From positions 144,774-208,773 of the forward strand of contig JACKPB010000009.1 in NCBI GenBank assembly GCA_024233875.1: a DNA stretch of 64,000 nucleotides. Direction: 5' to 3'. This document shows, in pieces, positions 46,250 through 54,501 of this stretch. The position numbers were made by a program, and so were the translations under genes. A model generated the notes under the pieces. It searched no databases, was not told the origin of the DNA, and was given only the letters and a program-made list of their open reading frames with translations. Position 1 is the first letter of the stretch. Every line of letters starts with the position of its first letter. This DNA comes from Leptospiraceae bacterium (lineage in GTDB: Bacteria; Spirochaetota; Leptospiria; Leptospirales; Leptospiraceae).

Positions 46250-46347
46250 AGATTTTCTCCATTTTTTATAATTCTTATTGAAAATTTAATGCTATAATAA
46301 AAGGCTATATATAAAGTCAATAGTTATTATAAGGAACAAACTAATTC

Positions 46348-47835
46348 ATGAAATTTCTTCTCTGTTTAATCTTATCGATATTTACTTTTTCCTTATATTC
46401 GAAAGATAATATAAAAGAAAATAAGGAATCAAATGAAAATGGGAAGTTTTCAAATTTTTTGAAAAACGGCCCTGAAGAAGTTTTATATTCAGAAGATGAC
46501 GATGATGATGTCGATGAAACTTCTCCTAAAACAAGCTTAAACAATGTCACTGTTCCTACTGCACCCAAAAGCTCAAAAGAAACAAATGCTCCCAAATTAC
46601 CTTCTGACAGTGTAGGTGATTGGAAGAATTCAAATGAAGAAATAGATACTGAAGCTAAGCGAATAGAAATTGAATCTTCTCTAAAAAAGCTAAGAGAATA
46701 CTCAGCACGAGGAAATAGTTCATCTATAAAGCAAATTTCCAGAATCTTATTAAAGCACAAATATCCTGAAGTAAGAGCTGAAGCCGCCAGATCCCTCGGT
46801 CGACTCAAATCCGGATTGAAGTACTTACATAAAGCAATAGAGAATGACGCCTACGAAGTCAAGCAGCAGGCATACAGAGCGATAGAAGGAATTGGTTCAC
46901 GAAAGTCTTTAAAGTACTTTCGTGCCGGAATCAACTCTTCCGATGAAGATATCCGAATTTCTTCCTTTAAAGGATTAGGAAAGTCTAAAACTAGCCAGGG
47001 AAGAGATTTGATTTTGAGATACGGTCTGTACTCTGACAATTCCAAAATCATTTCAGCAGCATTGGAAGGTCTGGGAAATTATTCCAGATCTGAAGACTTG
47101 GATGTATTTCGCAAGTTTTTACAATCTGATGTGATTGCTTTACGAAGCGGAGCAATAGCCGGTCTCGGAAATTCAAAACAAAATGGATCTGTAGATTTAT
47201 TACTGACAGCTTATGAGAACAATCCGGATCTAGCCCCTGAAGTAATCATTGCCTTGAACCAAAAAACCAATCTAGCGGGAACTCTAGCTTTGATAAAACT
47301 TCTCCACGCTATAAAAAATGAAAATTATCAAAATCTAATTAAGAAAGAACTCTATAGAAGAAAGGCATTCGGTCAATATGCAATCGTATCAAATCAATTG
47401 GCTTCTATGAGATACAGCCCCAGACCCAATTCAAAAAAAGTAACTATCCTAAGAATGGGTGATGTAGCCAAAGTTAAGAATATAACCAGTAAGTATTTCA
47501 AAGCTAAAATGAACAATCAGATAGTAGAAGATAGATACTTTCAGCTTTTGGCTGTGAACCGTGATACAAATCAATCAAAGCGAAGTATCGTTCAGGGTTG
47601 GGTATTCGGACCGAAGATTGAAGTAATCTCCTTGAACAATCCAGGAAAAGAGTACTACCAGAAAAAAGGTAAAGGTGAAAATTCAGAGGATGAAGATAGT
47701 GAAGATGAAATCATTCCCGGTGATATTTTTACCAAACAACAAAAGCAACCAGCTATAAAAATTGAGACTAAATCAGACAAAGTAGAAAAAGTAGAAGAGA
47801 AAAATCAGGAACTAAATGATCTAGAAGATGAATAA
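46348..47835 (+). CDS. Exported HEAT-repeat protein with SH3-like domain
   Basis: 495 residues. A signal peptide (MKFLLCLILSIFTFSLYS) is followed by an acidic, Ser/Pro-rich linker. HEAT repeats run from about 130 to 330 (KYPEVRAEAARSLGRLKSG, DEDIRISSFKGLGKSK, IALRSGAIAGLGNSK). Next comes an SH3b-like domain (about 350-430, ending GWVFGPKIEVI) and an acidic C-terminal tail. Predicted periplasmic scaffold; no specific function recognised. Confidence 0.7.
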   Translation: MKFLLCLILSIFTFSLYSKDNIKENKESNENGKFSNFLKNGPEEVLYSEDDDDDVDETSPKTSLNNVTVPTAPKSSKETNAPKLPSDSVGDWKNSNEEIDTEAKRIEIESSLKKLREYSARGNSSSIKQISRILLKHKYPEVRAEAARSLGRLKSGLKYLHKAIENDAYEVKQQAYRAIEGIGSRKSLKYFRAGINSSDEDIRISSFKGLGKSKTSQGRDLILRYGLYSDNSKIISAALEGLGNYSRSEDLDVFRKFLQSDVIALRSGAIAGLGNSKQNGSVDLLLTAYENNPDLAPEVIIALNQKTNLAGTLALIKLLHAIKNENYQNLIKKELYRRKAFGQYAIVSNQLASMRYSPRPNSKKVTILRMGDVAKVKNITSKYFKAKMNNQIVEDRYFQLLAVNRDTNQSKRSIVQGWVFGPKIEVISLNNPGKEYYQKKGKGENSEDEDSEDEIIPGDIFTKQQKQPAIKIETKSDKVEKVEEKNQELNDLEDE

Positions 47836-47876
47836 GGTTATTTAATAAATTCGGCTTTTTAACTATCTAAAAAGGA

Positions 47877-47914
47877 ATCCACGGTAAGCATTAGCAAACC
47901 GTGGATTTTTTTTT
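47877..47914. terminator. Bidirectional terminator
   Basis: Stem ATCCACGGT (47877-47885) and ACCGTGGAT (47898-47906), then eight T on the plus strand; TCCTTTTT follows on the minus strand. It serves both the HEAT-repeat gene and the convergent citrate synthase-like gene. Confidence 0.85.
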
Positions 47915-49184
47915 ATCTTTTGTCTATACCTACATACTTTCTGTTCATTTCACCGGTATAAATTTGGCGGGGTCGAGCTTTTTTGTAATTATTATTGACT
48001 CTCAATTCTCTCCAGTGAGCCAACCATCCGGGTAATTTCCCGATAGCCTGCATTAGTGTGAACATGTTTTTAGGGATACCCATACTATAGAACATGACTC
48101 CGCTATAGAACTCCAGGTTGGGATACAAATTTCTTTCAATAAAATAGGGATCGTTAAGGAAATAATTCTCAACTTTTTTAGCAACATCTAAAATAGGAGA
48201 GATGTAATTTCCACAGAACTCTTTAAAAATCTCTCTGGCTACTAAGGCTCTCGGACTGGTCTTTTCATATGCTGAATGTCCGATGAAAGTAGGAACCATA
48301 TCAGAATTTTTCATTTCTTCTATGATTCTTTCAAAATCACCATTGTTTTCCAAGATTTCTTCTAATAATTCTACTGCCGCAACACTCTGACCACCTTCCC
48401 GCGAACCCCAGAGAGCGGAAATTCCAGCGCTAATCGAGGCAAAAAGATTGGCTTTTGTGGAACCCACCAATTGAACTGTAGTAGCTGCTACATTCTGTTC
48501 GTGTTCTGCGTATAGAATCCAGAGTTGATTCAAAAGTTTTTCATAATACGGGTCAACATTATAACTTTCAGCAGGTACAGAGAAAAGCATGTGAAGAAAA
48601 TTTGAACAATAAGGCAATCGATCCAAAGGATAGATGAATGGTTGACCGATCATTTTTTTATAGGAAAATGCACTGATTGTTCGAACTTTTGCAAGAAGCC
48701 GTGATACTTGATCCACTCCCTTATCTATCGATTCTTCGTATTCCTCTGAATAATAGCTTGAAAGAGACATAACCATGGTTGATAGAACTGCCAGAGGATG
48801 GGCTTTTCCGGGAAATCCATCGAATAGGTTCACCATATCTTCATGGATCAATGAATGTTTGGAGAGTCTTTTGGAAAAATCAGTTAATTGTTCCTTCTTG
48901 GGTAGATCTCCATAGATCAAAAGATATGCGGTTTCTACGAATGTAGAGTTTTTTACCAGGTCACCTACATCGTATCCCCGATAGGTTAAGGTACCTTCGG
49001 AAGCATCTCTACGGGAGACCCGACTGTTTCCGACAGCAGTATTGAAAAATCCGGGATCTACTGCTACATATCCAGTTTCTTTATAAAGATTGGATATGTC
49101 TATACCACTTCTTCCGTCTGTTCCGGTGAAAATGTCCAGTTCGTATTTTTTTCCTTTGATAATCAATTCTGCTTTTTGAGACAT
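47913..49184 (-). CDS. Citrate synthase (GltA) family protein with altered active site
   Basis: 423 residues, a full-length type II citrate synthase fold: HEQNVAATTVQLVGST, FYSGVMFYSMGIP, PGWLAHWREL, RPRQIYTGE. The catalytic residues differ. The usual WGPLHGGAN is WGSREGGQS, so the first catalytic His becomes E263. GHRVYK is GHSAYE (H303 kept), and NVDFYSG is NLEFYSG (Asp to E358). Canonical citrate synthesis is therefore doubtful; it may be a paralogue with another acyl-CoA substrate or a regulatory role. AAGGAG precedes the ATG. Confidence 0.85.
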   Translation of the reverse strand: MSQKAELIIKGKKYELDIFTGTDGRSGIDISNLYKETGYVAVDPGFFNTAVGNSRVSRRDASEGTLTYRGYDVGDLVKNSTFVETAYLLIYGDLPKKEQLTDFSKRLSKHSLIHEDMVNLFDGFPGKAHPLAVLSTMVMSLSSYYSEEYEESIDKGVDQVSRLLAKVRTISAFSYKKMIGQPFIYPLDRLPYCSNFLHMLFSVPAESYNVDPYYEKLLNQLWILYAEHEQNVAATTVQLVGSTKANLFASISAGISALWGSREGGQSVAAVELLEEILENNGDFERIIEEMKNSDMVPTFIGHSAYEKTSPRALVAREIFKEFCGNYISPILDVAKKVENYFLNDPYFIERNLYPNLEFYSGVMFYSMGIPKNMFTLMQAIGKLPGWLAHWRELRVNNNYKKARPRQIYTGEMNRKYVGIDKR

Positions 49185-49364
49185 TAGCCTAATACTCCTT
49201 TACAGACAAGGTAGGAGTTCATAGGTTTCTGGACAAATAAAAAATCTCCTGACCTAAGGTGGTGGAAATCAAGTTTTTTGGTTCTACCTTCCGTTTTTCT
49301 AATTTAAAGAGTAAAATCGTGTACCTTACTTGAATTTGGAGAATCCTGAAAGAACCTGTAAAAT

Positions 49365-50396
49365 ATGAAGAAATTGATATTGATTCTTTCCTGCCTTTTG
49401 ATGGAAAATTGTCTTTCTTATTTAGGTCATCTGGCGATCGGTCAATTGCAGATCTTAGCCAAAAGAGAAAAATTAGAACTTGCGATTGAAAGTAGCGAGG
49501 ATCCCACTATTCAGGAGAAACTGAAATTGATCCAATCAGTAAGGCAATTTTCCATTGATCAATTGGGTCTAAATCCGGGAGGAGGGTTTGAGTACTATAC
49601 ACAATTGGATAGAGAAGAAATCGGTTGGCATGTGACAGCGTCTTACCCTTTAAAAATGCAATCCTATACATGGTGGTTCCCGATTGTTGGGGAAGTGCCT
49701 TACAAAGGATTTTTCCAAAGAGAAAAGGCTATCCAATTGCAGGAAGATCTAAAAGAAAAAGGTTTGGATACAAAACTGAGGATCACCGCAGGATATTCTA
49801 CCCTGGGTTGGTTTTCCGATCCGGTCCTCTCTCCGCAATTGAAGCTGAGTGAACCTGACCTGGTGGGACTGGTCATTCATGAAATGTCCCATTCTACGAT
49901 CTACTTTCCGGGGGATTCTCTGTTCAATGAGTCATACGCTTCATTTGTGGAGGATAAGGGAGTAGAAATTTTTTATAATACAACTTTTCCCGAAAGATCA
50001 GAGTCGATACTAAAGATATGGAAAGAAAGAAAAAAGCTTAAAAAAAAATTGGTGGAAGAGTTCTTGATTACAGGAAGAAAATTAGAATTTGAGTACAACT
50101 CAGAAAAGTCAGATGAGGAAAAATATCAGGCTAAAAAGACTATACTGGATTCTTTTAAATCAAAAATTCATGAAATGAATCAAAGCAATCCCTCTAAAAT
50201 TTTAGAAAGACTCGAACACTCTGAAATCAATAATGAAACATTTATTGGATTTTTGAGATATGAATCAGGTGAAGAGTACTTTCAGAGGGTTTTTAGTGAT
50301 GTTGATGAAAAATTTACTGCCTTCCATAATGAAATTAAAAAGTTAGAACTTGTACCGGAAGAAAAAAGAAAAGAACTTTTGCTAAATGCAAAATAA
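49365..50396 (+). CDS. Putative aminopeptidase lipoprotein (PF10023 type)
   Basis: 343 residues. The signal peptide ends in MENC (Cys16), a possible lipobox. The zinc metallopeptidase motif is H172-E-M-S-H176, with a third ligand probably at E189 in NESYASFVEDKG, as in the predicted aminopeptidase family PF10023. It is expected at the cell envelope. No substrate is known. The downstream lipoprotein gene starts 24 bases later. Confidence 0.75.
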   Translation: MKKLILILSCLLMENCLSYLGHLAIGQLQILAKREKLELAIESSEDPTIQEKLKLIQSVRQFSIDQLGLNPGGGFEYYTQLDREEIGWHVTASYPLKMQSYTWWFPIVGEVPYKGFFQREKAIQLQEDLKEKGLDTKLRITAGYSTLGWFSDPVLSPQLKLSEPDLVGLVIHEMSHSTIYFPGDSLFNESYASFVEDKGVEIFYNTTFPERSESILKIWKERKKLKKKLVEEFLITGRKLEFEYNSEKSDEEKYQAKKTILDSFKSKIHEMNQSNPSKILERLEHSEINNETFIGFLRYESGEEYFQRVFSDVDEKFTAFHNEIKKLELVPEEKRKELLLNAK

Positions 50397-50420
50397 TTCA
50401 ATGAGAGGAATTCTTACTAT

Positions 50421-51056
50421 ATGAAAATCTTAAAAAGATATTTTCTAATAAATACTTTGTTTGTTATCTCTATTCTTTTGTTATCAAATTGCTCCACCGT
50501 GAGTGTGAGTATCGCTGAAAACAAAGAACAAATCCAATCCATCCATAAAGTAGCTATCATTCCCTTTGACTTTAAAGGAAAAGAAAATATTGGCTATGAA
50601 TTTGCAAACTCCTTATCGATTTACTTCATTCAAAACAATAGAATAGAAATCGTGGAGAGAAACAAAAATCAATTGGATAAAATCATTCAGGAGCAAAAGT
50701 TTTCCAGATCCGGACTGATAGATGAAGATACCGCAGCAGAAATGGGTAAAATCCTGGGAGTAGATGCAATCCTGATCGGTGAAGGGGAAGCCATGACTCT
50801 TGGAGAATCGAAAGATATAGTAAATAAGTTTAAATTAAAATTGATAAATGTTGAAAATGGAGTGATCATACTCGGAGTCATCAAGAATCCGGGTGTTGAA
50901 TGGACTCCGGGGATGGTTTTTAAATACATCGTAGGCTTTACTTATATTTGGAACAAATCTGACCTTCTGGTACAATCCTCTCATCCTGATTTTATTTCAG
51001 AAGTAACTGTGAAGAAGGTTTTGTCTGCAATTGGAAAAGTTGAAAGAAAGAAATGA
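50421..51056 (+). CDS. CsgG/GNA1162-like lipoprotein
   Basis: 211 residues with a lipobox (LLLSNC). The body HKVAIIPFDFKGKENIGYEF, ANSLSIYFIQNNRIEIVERN and KILGVDAILIGEG fits the CsgG / FlgO / GNA1162 type of periplasmic domain found in lipoproteins that assemble at the outer membrane. It follows the aminopeptidase gene and may be co-transcribed. Precise role unknown. Confidence 0.7.
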   Translation: MKILKRYFLINTLFVISILLLSNCSTVSVSIAENKEQIQSIHKVAIIPFDFKGKENIGYEFANSLSIYFIQNNRIEIVERNKNQLDKIIQEQKFSRSGLIDEDTAAEMGKILGVDAILIGEGEAMTLGESKDIVNKFKLKLINVENGVIILGVIKNPGVEWTPGMVFKYIVGFTYIWNKSDLLVQSSHPDFISEVTVKKVLSAIGKVERKK

Positions 51057-51064
51057 AGACTGTC

Positions 51065-52453
51065 TCAGGTTAAGAGACCGTTGCTCCTGGCAACTTTGAA
51101 GATATGTCCAACTTTTTTTTGCTCTTTGATCAATTCGGGGTTTGAAAGAATTTCAAAGACGATATCTTCATGCAGGTCTTTCATTGATTCAAACTCATCC
51201 CTGTATTGCAATACGCTAATCTTATTGAATAAAATGAAAGCTTGAAATTGCCAAATTTGATGTGCGAGTAGGAATCTAAGAGTTTCAATATCTTCTACCG
51301 CTTCAGCAGTGATGACTGCTTCCCGGTTGTCTGCTAATTTTTTGCAATAGTCTATGAAAGCTAGATTGTCGAGAAACTTCACCTTGTCTTCTTTCACTTT
51401 GAATTTGAAACTAATTGGATCTAACTTAAACTCCTGAATCATCAAACCCAGATCAAGTACAACCTGATGGCTGGAGCTCTTTACCCCAAAATCGTCGGCT
51501 GCAAAACTAAAACCGTAGTCCCAAAAGCACTGGCATACATCTTTCAGTTGAATTTCGGTTTCTTCGTAATGTTTTTCTATGAGTTCAAATCGCACATTTT
51601 GTGGGAGCAAACCTTTGGATCGAATCAGAGTGTTGAATCTACTGACCTTTTCAAAGTTTGCAAAGGTATCGATGAGAGATTGGGGTGAAATATTGAATTT
51701 TAAGAGTCCCGGTGCATGGTCGCAGGCAATGATAAGTTTTTCTAGGATGAGTAATTCTATTCGTTTGAGATCCTGGTCGTTGGGAATGTCACTGATAAGA
51801 TCTTTGTAACCTTTATAAGCACCCCCACCAACAAAAACTTCTCCACCCTTTACTGAAAAAGTCTTTTTCTTATGATCATAGTATACAGTCGGTTGGATCA
51901 TAGCCTCATGAAAGGTTCCTGAAATGTATGAATTGGCCTTATTGAAATATGTCCAACTCCATCGAACCAGATTGTCGTTTAGATTCTTTTCAGCAGTCCG
52001 GAAGAGATCGTTAAAAATTTCATTAGTAGTGGATATAAAATTACTCTGTGTACGCGAAATGCCATAATCAAATGTACAAACATTCTTTTTGTTGCATTCC
52101 TGATGGAACTTCCCCAGGGAGTTGTCTACATTCGGCATCTGCTCAATAGAAGATTCCAATTGTATTACTAAACCCATCAAAAGACTCTGTTTGCTTTCTA
52201 TGAAATAGAAACCGGTATCAATGTCCTTACATTCCAAAATGATTTTTATGTCTCTTTTTAGGATGTTGATAAAATCTATTAAGCTTTTGCCATGGATGTT
52301 TTCGAATCTGATGAGATAGATAGGTCTGCCGCGATTGAGATCAATGAACGTTTTCTTGAAACTTTCCAGATCCTGAAGATCCTGAAGTGTTTCTTTTTCG
52401 ATCTCATCCTGGTCTTTGTTTATATAGTTTTCTTCAGATTCACTTTTTTGCAT
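51065..52453 (-). CDS. EAL-domain protein with degenerate N-terminal domain
   Basis: 462 residues from the ATG at 52453; upstream codons to a TTG near 52564 include a TTGACA and look like promoter sequence. The C-terminal EAL domain (about 185-440) has EVF instead of EAL (E205), N254, E290, the ADDFG Asp pair (D320-D321), K343, an AEAVED motif and WQFQAF. Most metal and catalytic residues are present, so c-di-GMP hydrolysis is possible but unproven. The N-terminal region may be a degenerate GGDEF. Cytoplasmic. Confidence 0.75.
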   Translation of the reverse strand: MQKSESEENYINKDQDEIEKETLQDLQDLESFKKTFIDLNRGRPIYLIRFENIHGKSLIDFINILKRDIKIILECKDIDTGFYFIESKQSLLMGLVIQLESSIEQMPNVDNSLGKFHQECNKKNVCTFDYGISRTQSNFISTTNEIFNDLFRTAEKNLNDNLVRWSWTYFNKANSYISGTFHEAMIQPTVYYDHKKKTFSVKGGEVFVGGGAYKGYKDLISDIPNDQDLKRIELLILEKLIIACDHAPGLLKFNISPQSLIDTFANFEKVSRFNTLIRSKGLLPQNVRFELIEKHYEETEIQLKDVCQCFWDYGFSFAADDFGVKSSSHQVVLDLGLMIQEFKLDPISFKFKVKEDKVKFLDNLAFIDYCKKLADNREAVITAEAVEDIETLRFLLAHQIWQFQAFILFNKISVLQYRDEFESMKDLHEDIVFEILSNPELIKEQKKVGHIFKVARSNGLLT

Positions 52454-52573
52454 AAAATCGATCTTGAGTAAGTTTACAGGATATTTAATACCATTGTACC
52501 ATATGTCAATAGAATAATAAATGAAAAAATAATTATCTATTGATTTTCTATAAGGCTTTCTCAATTAAAGAGT

Positions 52574-53530
52574 ATGCGTCCTTCTGTCTTGCTTCCCAGG
52601 CTCATTAAAAATTTTGATTCTAAACTGGATGAAATCATTCAGGAAGATTTACCTATCCTAAAGAAGATAAAGAAACATGTCATCCAATCCGGTGGAAAAC
52701 GAATTCGACCTCTTACCCATTATTTTCTCTGTCAACTTCACGATTACAAAGGTAGTATCTGGAAGGACGTCGGAGCAATTGCTGAGTTGATCCATGGTGC
52801 CAGTTTGCTGCATGACGATGTAGTCGATTTGTCTGAGTTGAGACGTGGCAAGCCTACAGTGGGAGCCCTCTATGGGAACAAAACCGCAATTCTCGGAGGA
52901 GATTATCTTCTGGCTTGTGGAATCGACCATTTGAATCGATTGAATCAGCCGGAGATTATGGCGGCATACACAAAAGTGATTCGGGATCTGAGTGTGGGTG
53001 AATTGATCCAAATGGAATGGGAGAAGAATCCCAAAATCACTCTTGCTATTTATGAATCAGTAATCTACGGAAAGACTGCTTCCTTATTTGGAGCTGTATC
53101 TATTTCTGCAGGTATTCTGAGCGGATTGAAGGGCAAACCTCTGGAAAAGATTCATAATTTTGGAATTCAGATGGGACTTTTGTTTCAGAGAAAGGATGAT
53201 TACATCGATTACTTTGATGATTCAAAAAAATCGGGAAAGATTCCTCTGAAAGACTTTATGAATGGTCTCTATACCTATCCAATTTTATTGCTTCAGGAGA
53301 AGTTAAAGAAAAATGATCTGAAAATAATTCATGATCTATTGAAAAAAGAAATGAAATCCGCCGAAGACAAGGCAATGATCTTACATTACCTGGAAGCATT
53401 CAATATACAATCAGAGTTATTGACGATGCTAAAAAATGATGGAAATTCCCTAATTCAATATCTGAGTGAATTGCCAGAAAGTGATATTAGAAAATTGTTT
53501 ATTGAAAAAATTGAGGAATTGATAAATTAA
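52574..53530 (+). CDS. Polyprenyl diphosphate synthase (trans-isoprenyl family)
   Basis: 318 residues. The first Asp-rich motif is D81-D82-V-V-D85 (LLHDDVVD), followed by RRGKP; the second is FQRKDDYIDYFDD. GGKRIRPL near residue 40 binds diphosphate. It makes long-chain isoprenyl diphosphate for quinones (IspB type), with chain length not predictable here. It diverges from the EAL gene and overlaps convergent trpS by 4 bases. Confidence 0.88.
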   Translation: MRPSVLLPRLIKNFDSKLDEIIQEDLPILKKIKKHVIQSGGKRIRPLTHYFLCQLHDYKGSIWKDVGAIAELIHGASLLHDDVVDLSELRRGKPTVGALYGNKTAILGGDYLLACGIDHLNRLNQPEIMAAYTKVIRDLSVGELIQMEWEKNPKITLAIYESVIYGKTASLFGAVSISAGILSGLKGKPLEKIHNFGIQMGLLFQRKDDYIDYFDDSKKSGKIPLKDFMNGLYTYPILLLQEKLKKNDLKIIHDLLKKEMKSAEDKAMILHYLEAFNIQSELLTMLKNDGNSLIQYLSELPESDIRKLFIEKIEELIN

Positions 53531-54501
53531 GAGATTCGTTTGATTCCCAAAGCAGAACGAACTTTCTCCAGATTTTTTTGAGCAATCCATCCGGCTTTTT
53601 CTTTTCCTTTTTTTAGAACAGATTCGATGTAATCCTTATTGCTAATGATTTCTTCCCTCTTTTTTCTATAAGGCTGAAAGTACTCCATAATGCATTCCAA
53701 TAATTCTTTTTTTATGTCTCCATATCTGAGTCCCGGTGTCAAAAAACGGGTTCTGAGGTTTTGGGTTTCAGTTTCATTGAGAAACAAACTGTAAATGGCA
53801 AATATTGTACTGGTATCCGGATCTTTTGCTTCATCGATTCCGGCAGAATCTGAGACGATGGACATAACTGCTTTTTTTAAGTCCTTTTCTGAATCGAACA
53901 AATTGATAGTGTTTTTATAGGATTTGGACATCTTCTGACCGTCTGTTCCCGGTATTACTGCACTGTCTTCATCGATTTCGGGTTCTGGTATTACAAAAAC
54001 ATCTCCATAGTCCTGATTGAACCTTCCTGCCATGTCTCTGGTGAATTCTAAATGCTGTTTTTGATCTTTGCCTACAGGTACCACATTTGAATCGAAGGCA
54101 AGGATATCTGCTGCCATAAGAATAGGATAAATAAAAAGGGATGCATTGGGTTGTAGACCTTTTGAGATCTTGTCTTTATAGGAATGAGCGAGAGAAAGCT
54201 GATTCACAGTTATGTAATTGCTCAAGTACCAGGTCAATTCTGTCACTTCAGGAACATCCGACTGAATCCAAAATGTAGATTTGTCCGGATCCAATCCCAG
54301 GGCCAAAAAATCGGCAACAGCATCGTAGGTATTGTTGATCAGGTCATCCCTTGATGAAATGGAAGTCAATGAGTGCAGATTGGCAATAAACAAAAAAAGA
54401 TCAAAATTATCTTGATATTTGATCATTTTCCGCATAACGGAAAAGTAGTTGCCCAGATGAAGTTTTCCGGAAGGTTGAAGACCTGTTAGTATTCTTTTCA
54501 A
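53527..54501 (-). CDS. trpS: Tryptophanyl-tRNA synthetase
   Basis: 324 residues, class I. The HIGH-type motif is GLQPSGKLHLGNYF and the KMSKS motif is GQKMSKSYKN. It charges tRNA-Trp. Its ATG overlaps the stop of the upstream large unknown gene by 4 bases, so it is co-translated in a lolA-unknown-trpS operon. Confidence 0.96.
   Translation of the reverse strand: MKRILTGLQPSGKLHLGNYFSVMRKMIKYQDNFDLFLFIANLHSLTSISSRDDLINNTYDAVADFLALGLDPDKSTFWIQSDVPEVTELTWYLSNYITVNQLSLAHSYKDKISKGLQPNASLFIYPILMAADILAFDSNVVPVGKDQKQHLEFTRDMAGRFNQDYGDVFVIPEPEIDEDSAVIPGTDGQKMSKSYKNTINLFDSEKDLKKAVMSIVSDSAGIDEAKDPDTSTIFAIYSLFLNETETQNLRTRFLTPGLRYGDIKKELLECIMEYFQPYRKKREEIISNKDYIESVLKKGKEKAGWIAQKNLEKVRSALGIKRIS

Noticed and set aside
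46341..46808. 155-codon open frame antisense to the HEAT-repeat gene
   Set aside because: It covers the signal peptide and acidic linker of a well-supported gene; its Ser/Phe-rich composition is that of an antisense shadow.
52454..52564. N-terminal extension of the EAL protein from a TTG
   Set aside because: The stretch holds TTGACA and A+T-rich sequence resembling a promoter, and there is no ribosome site at the TTG.
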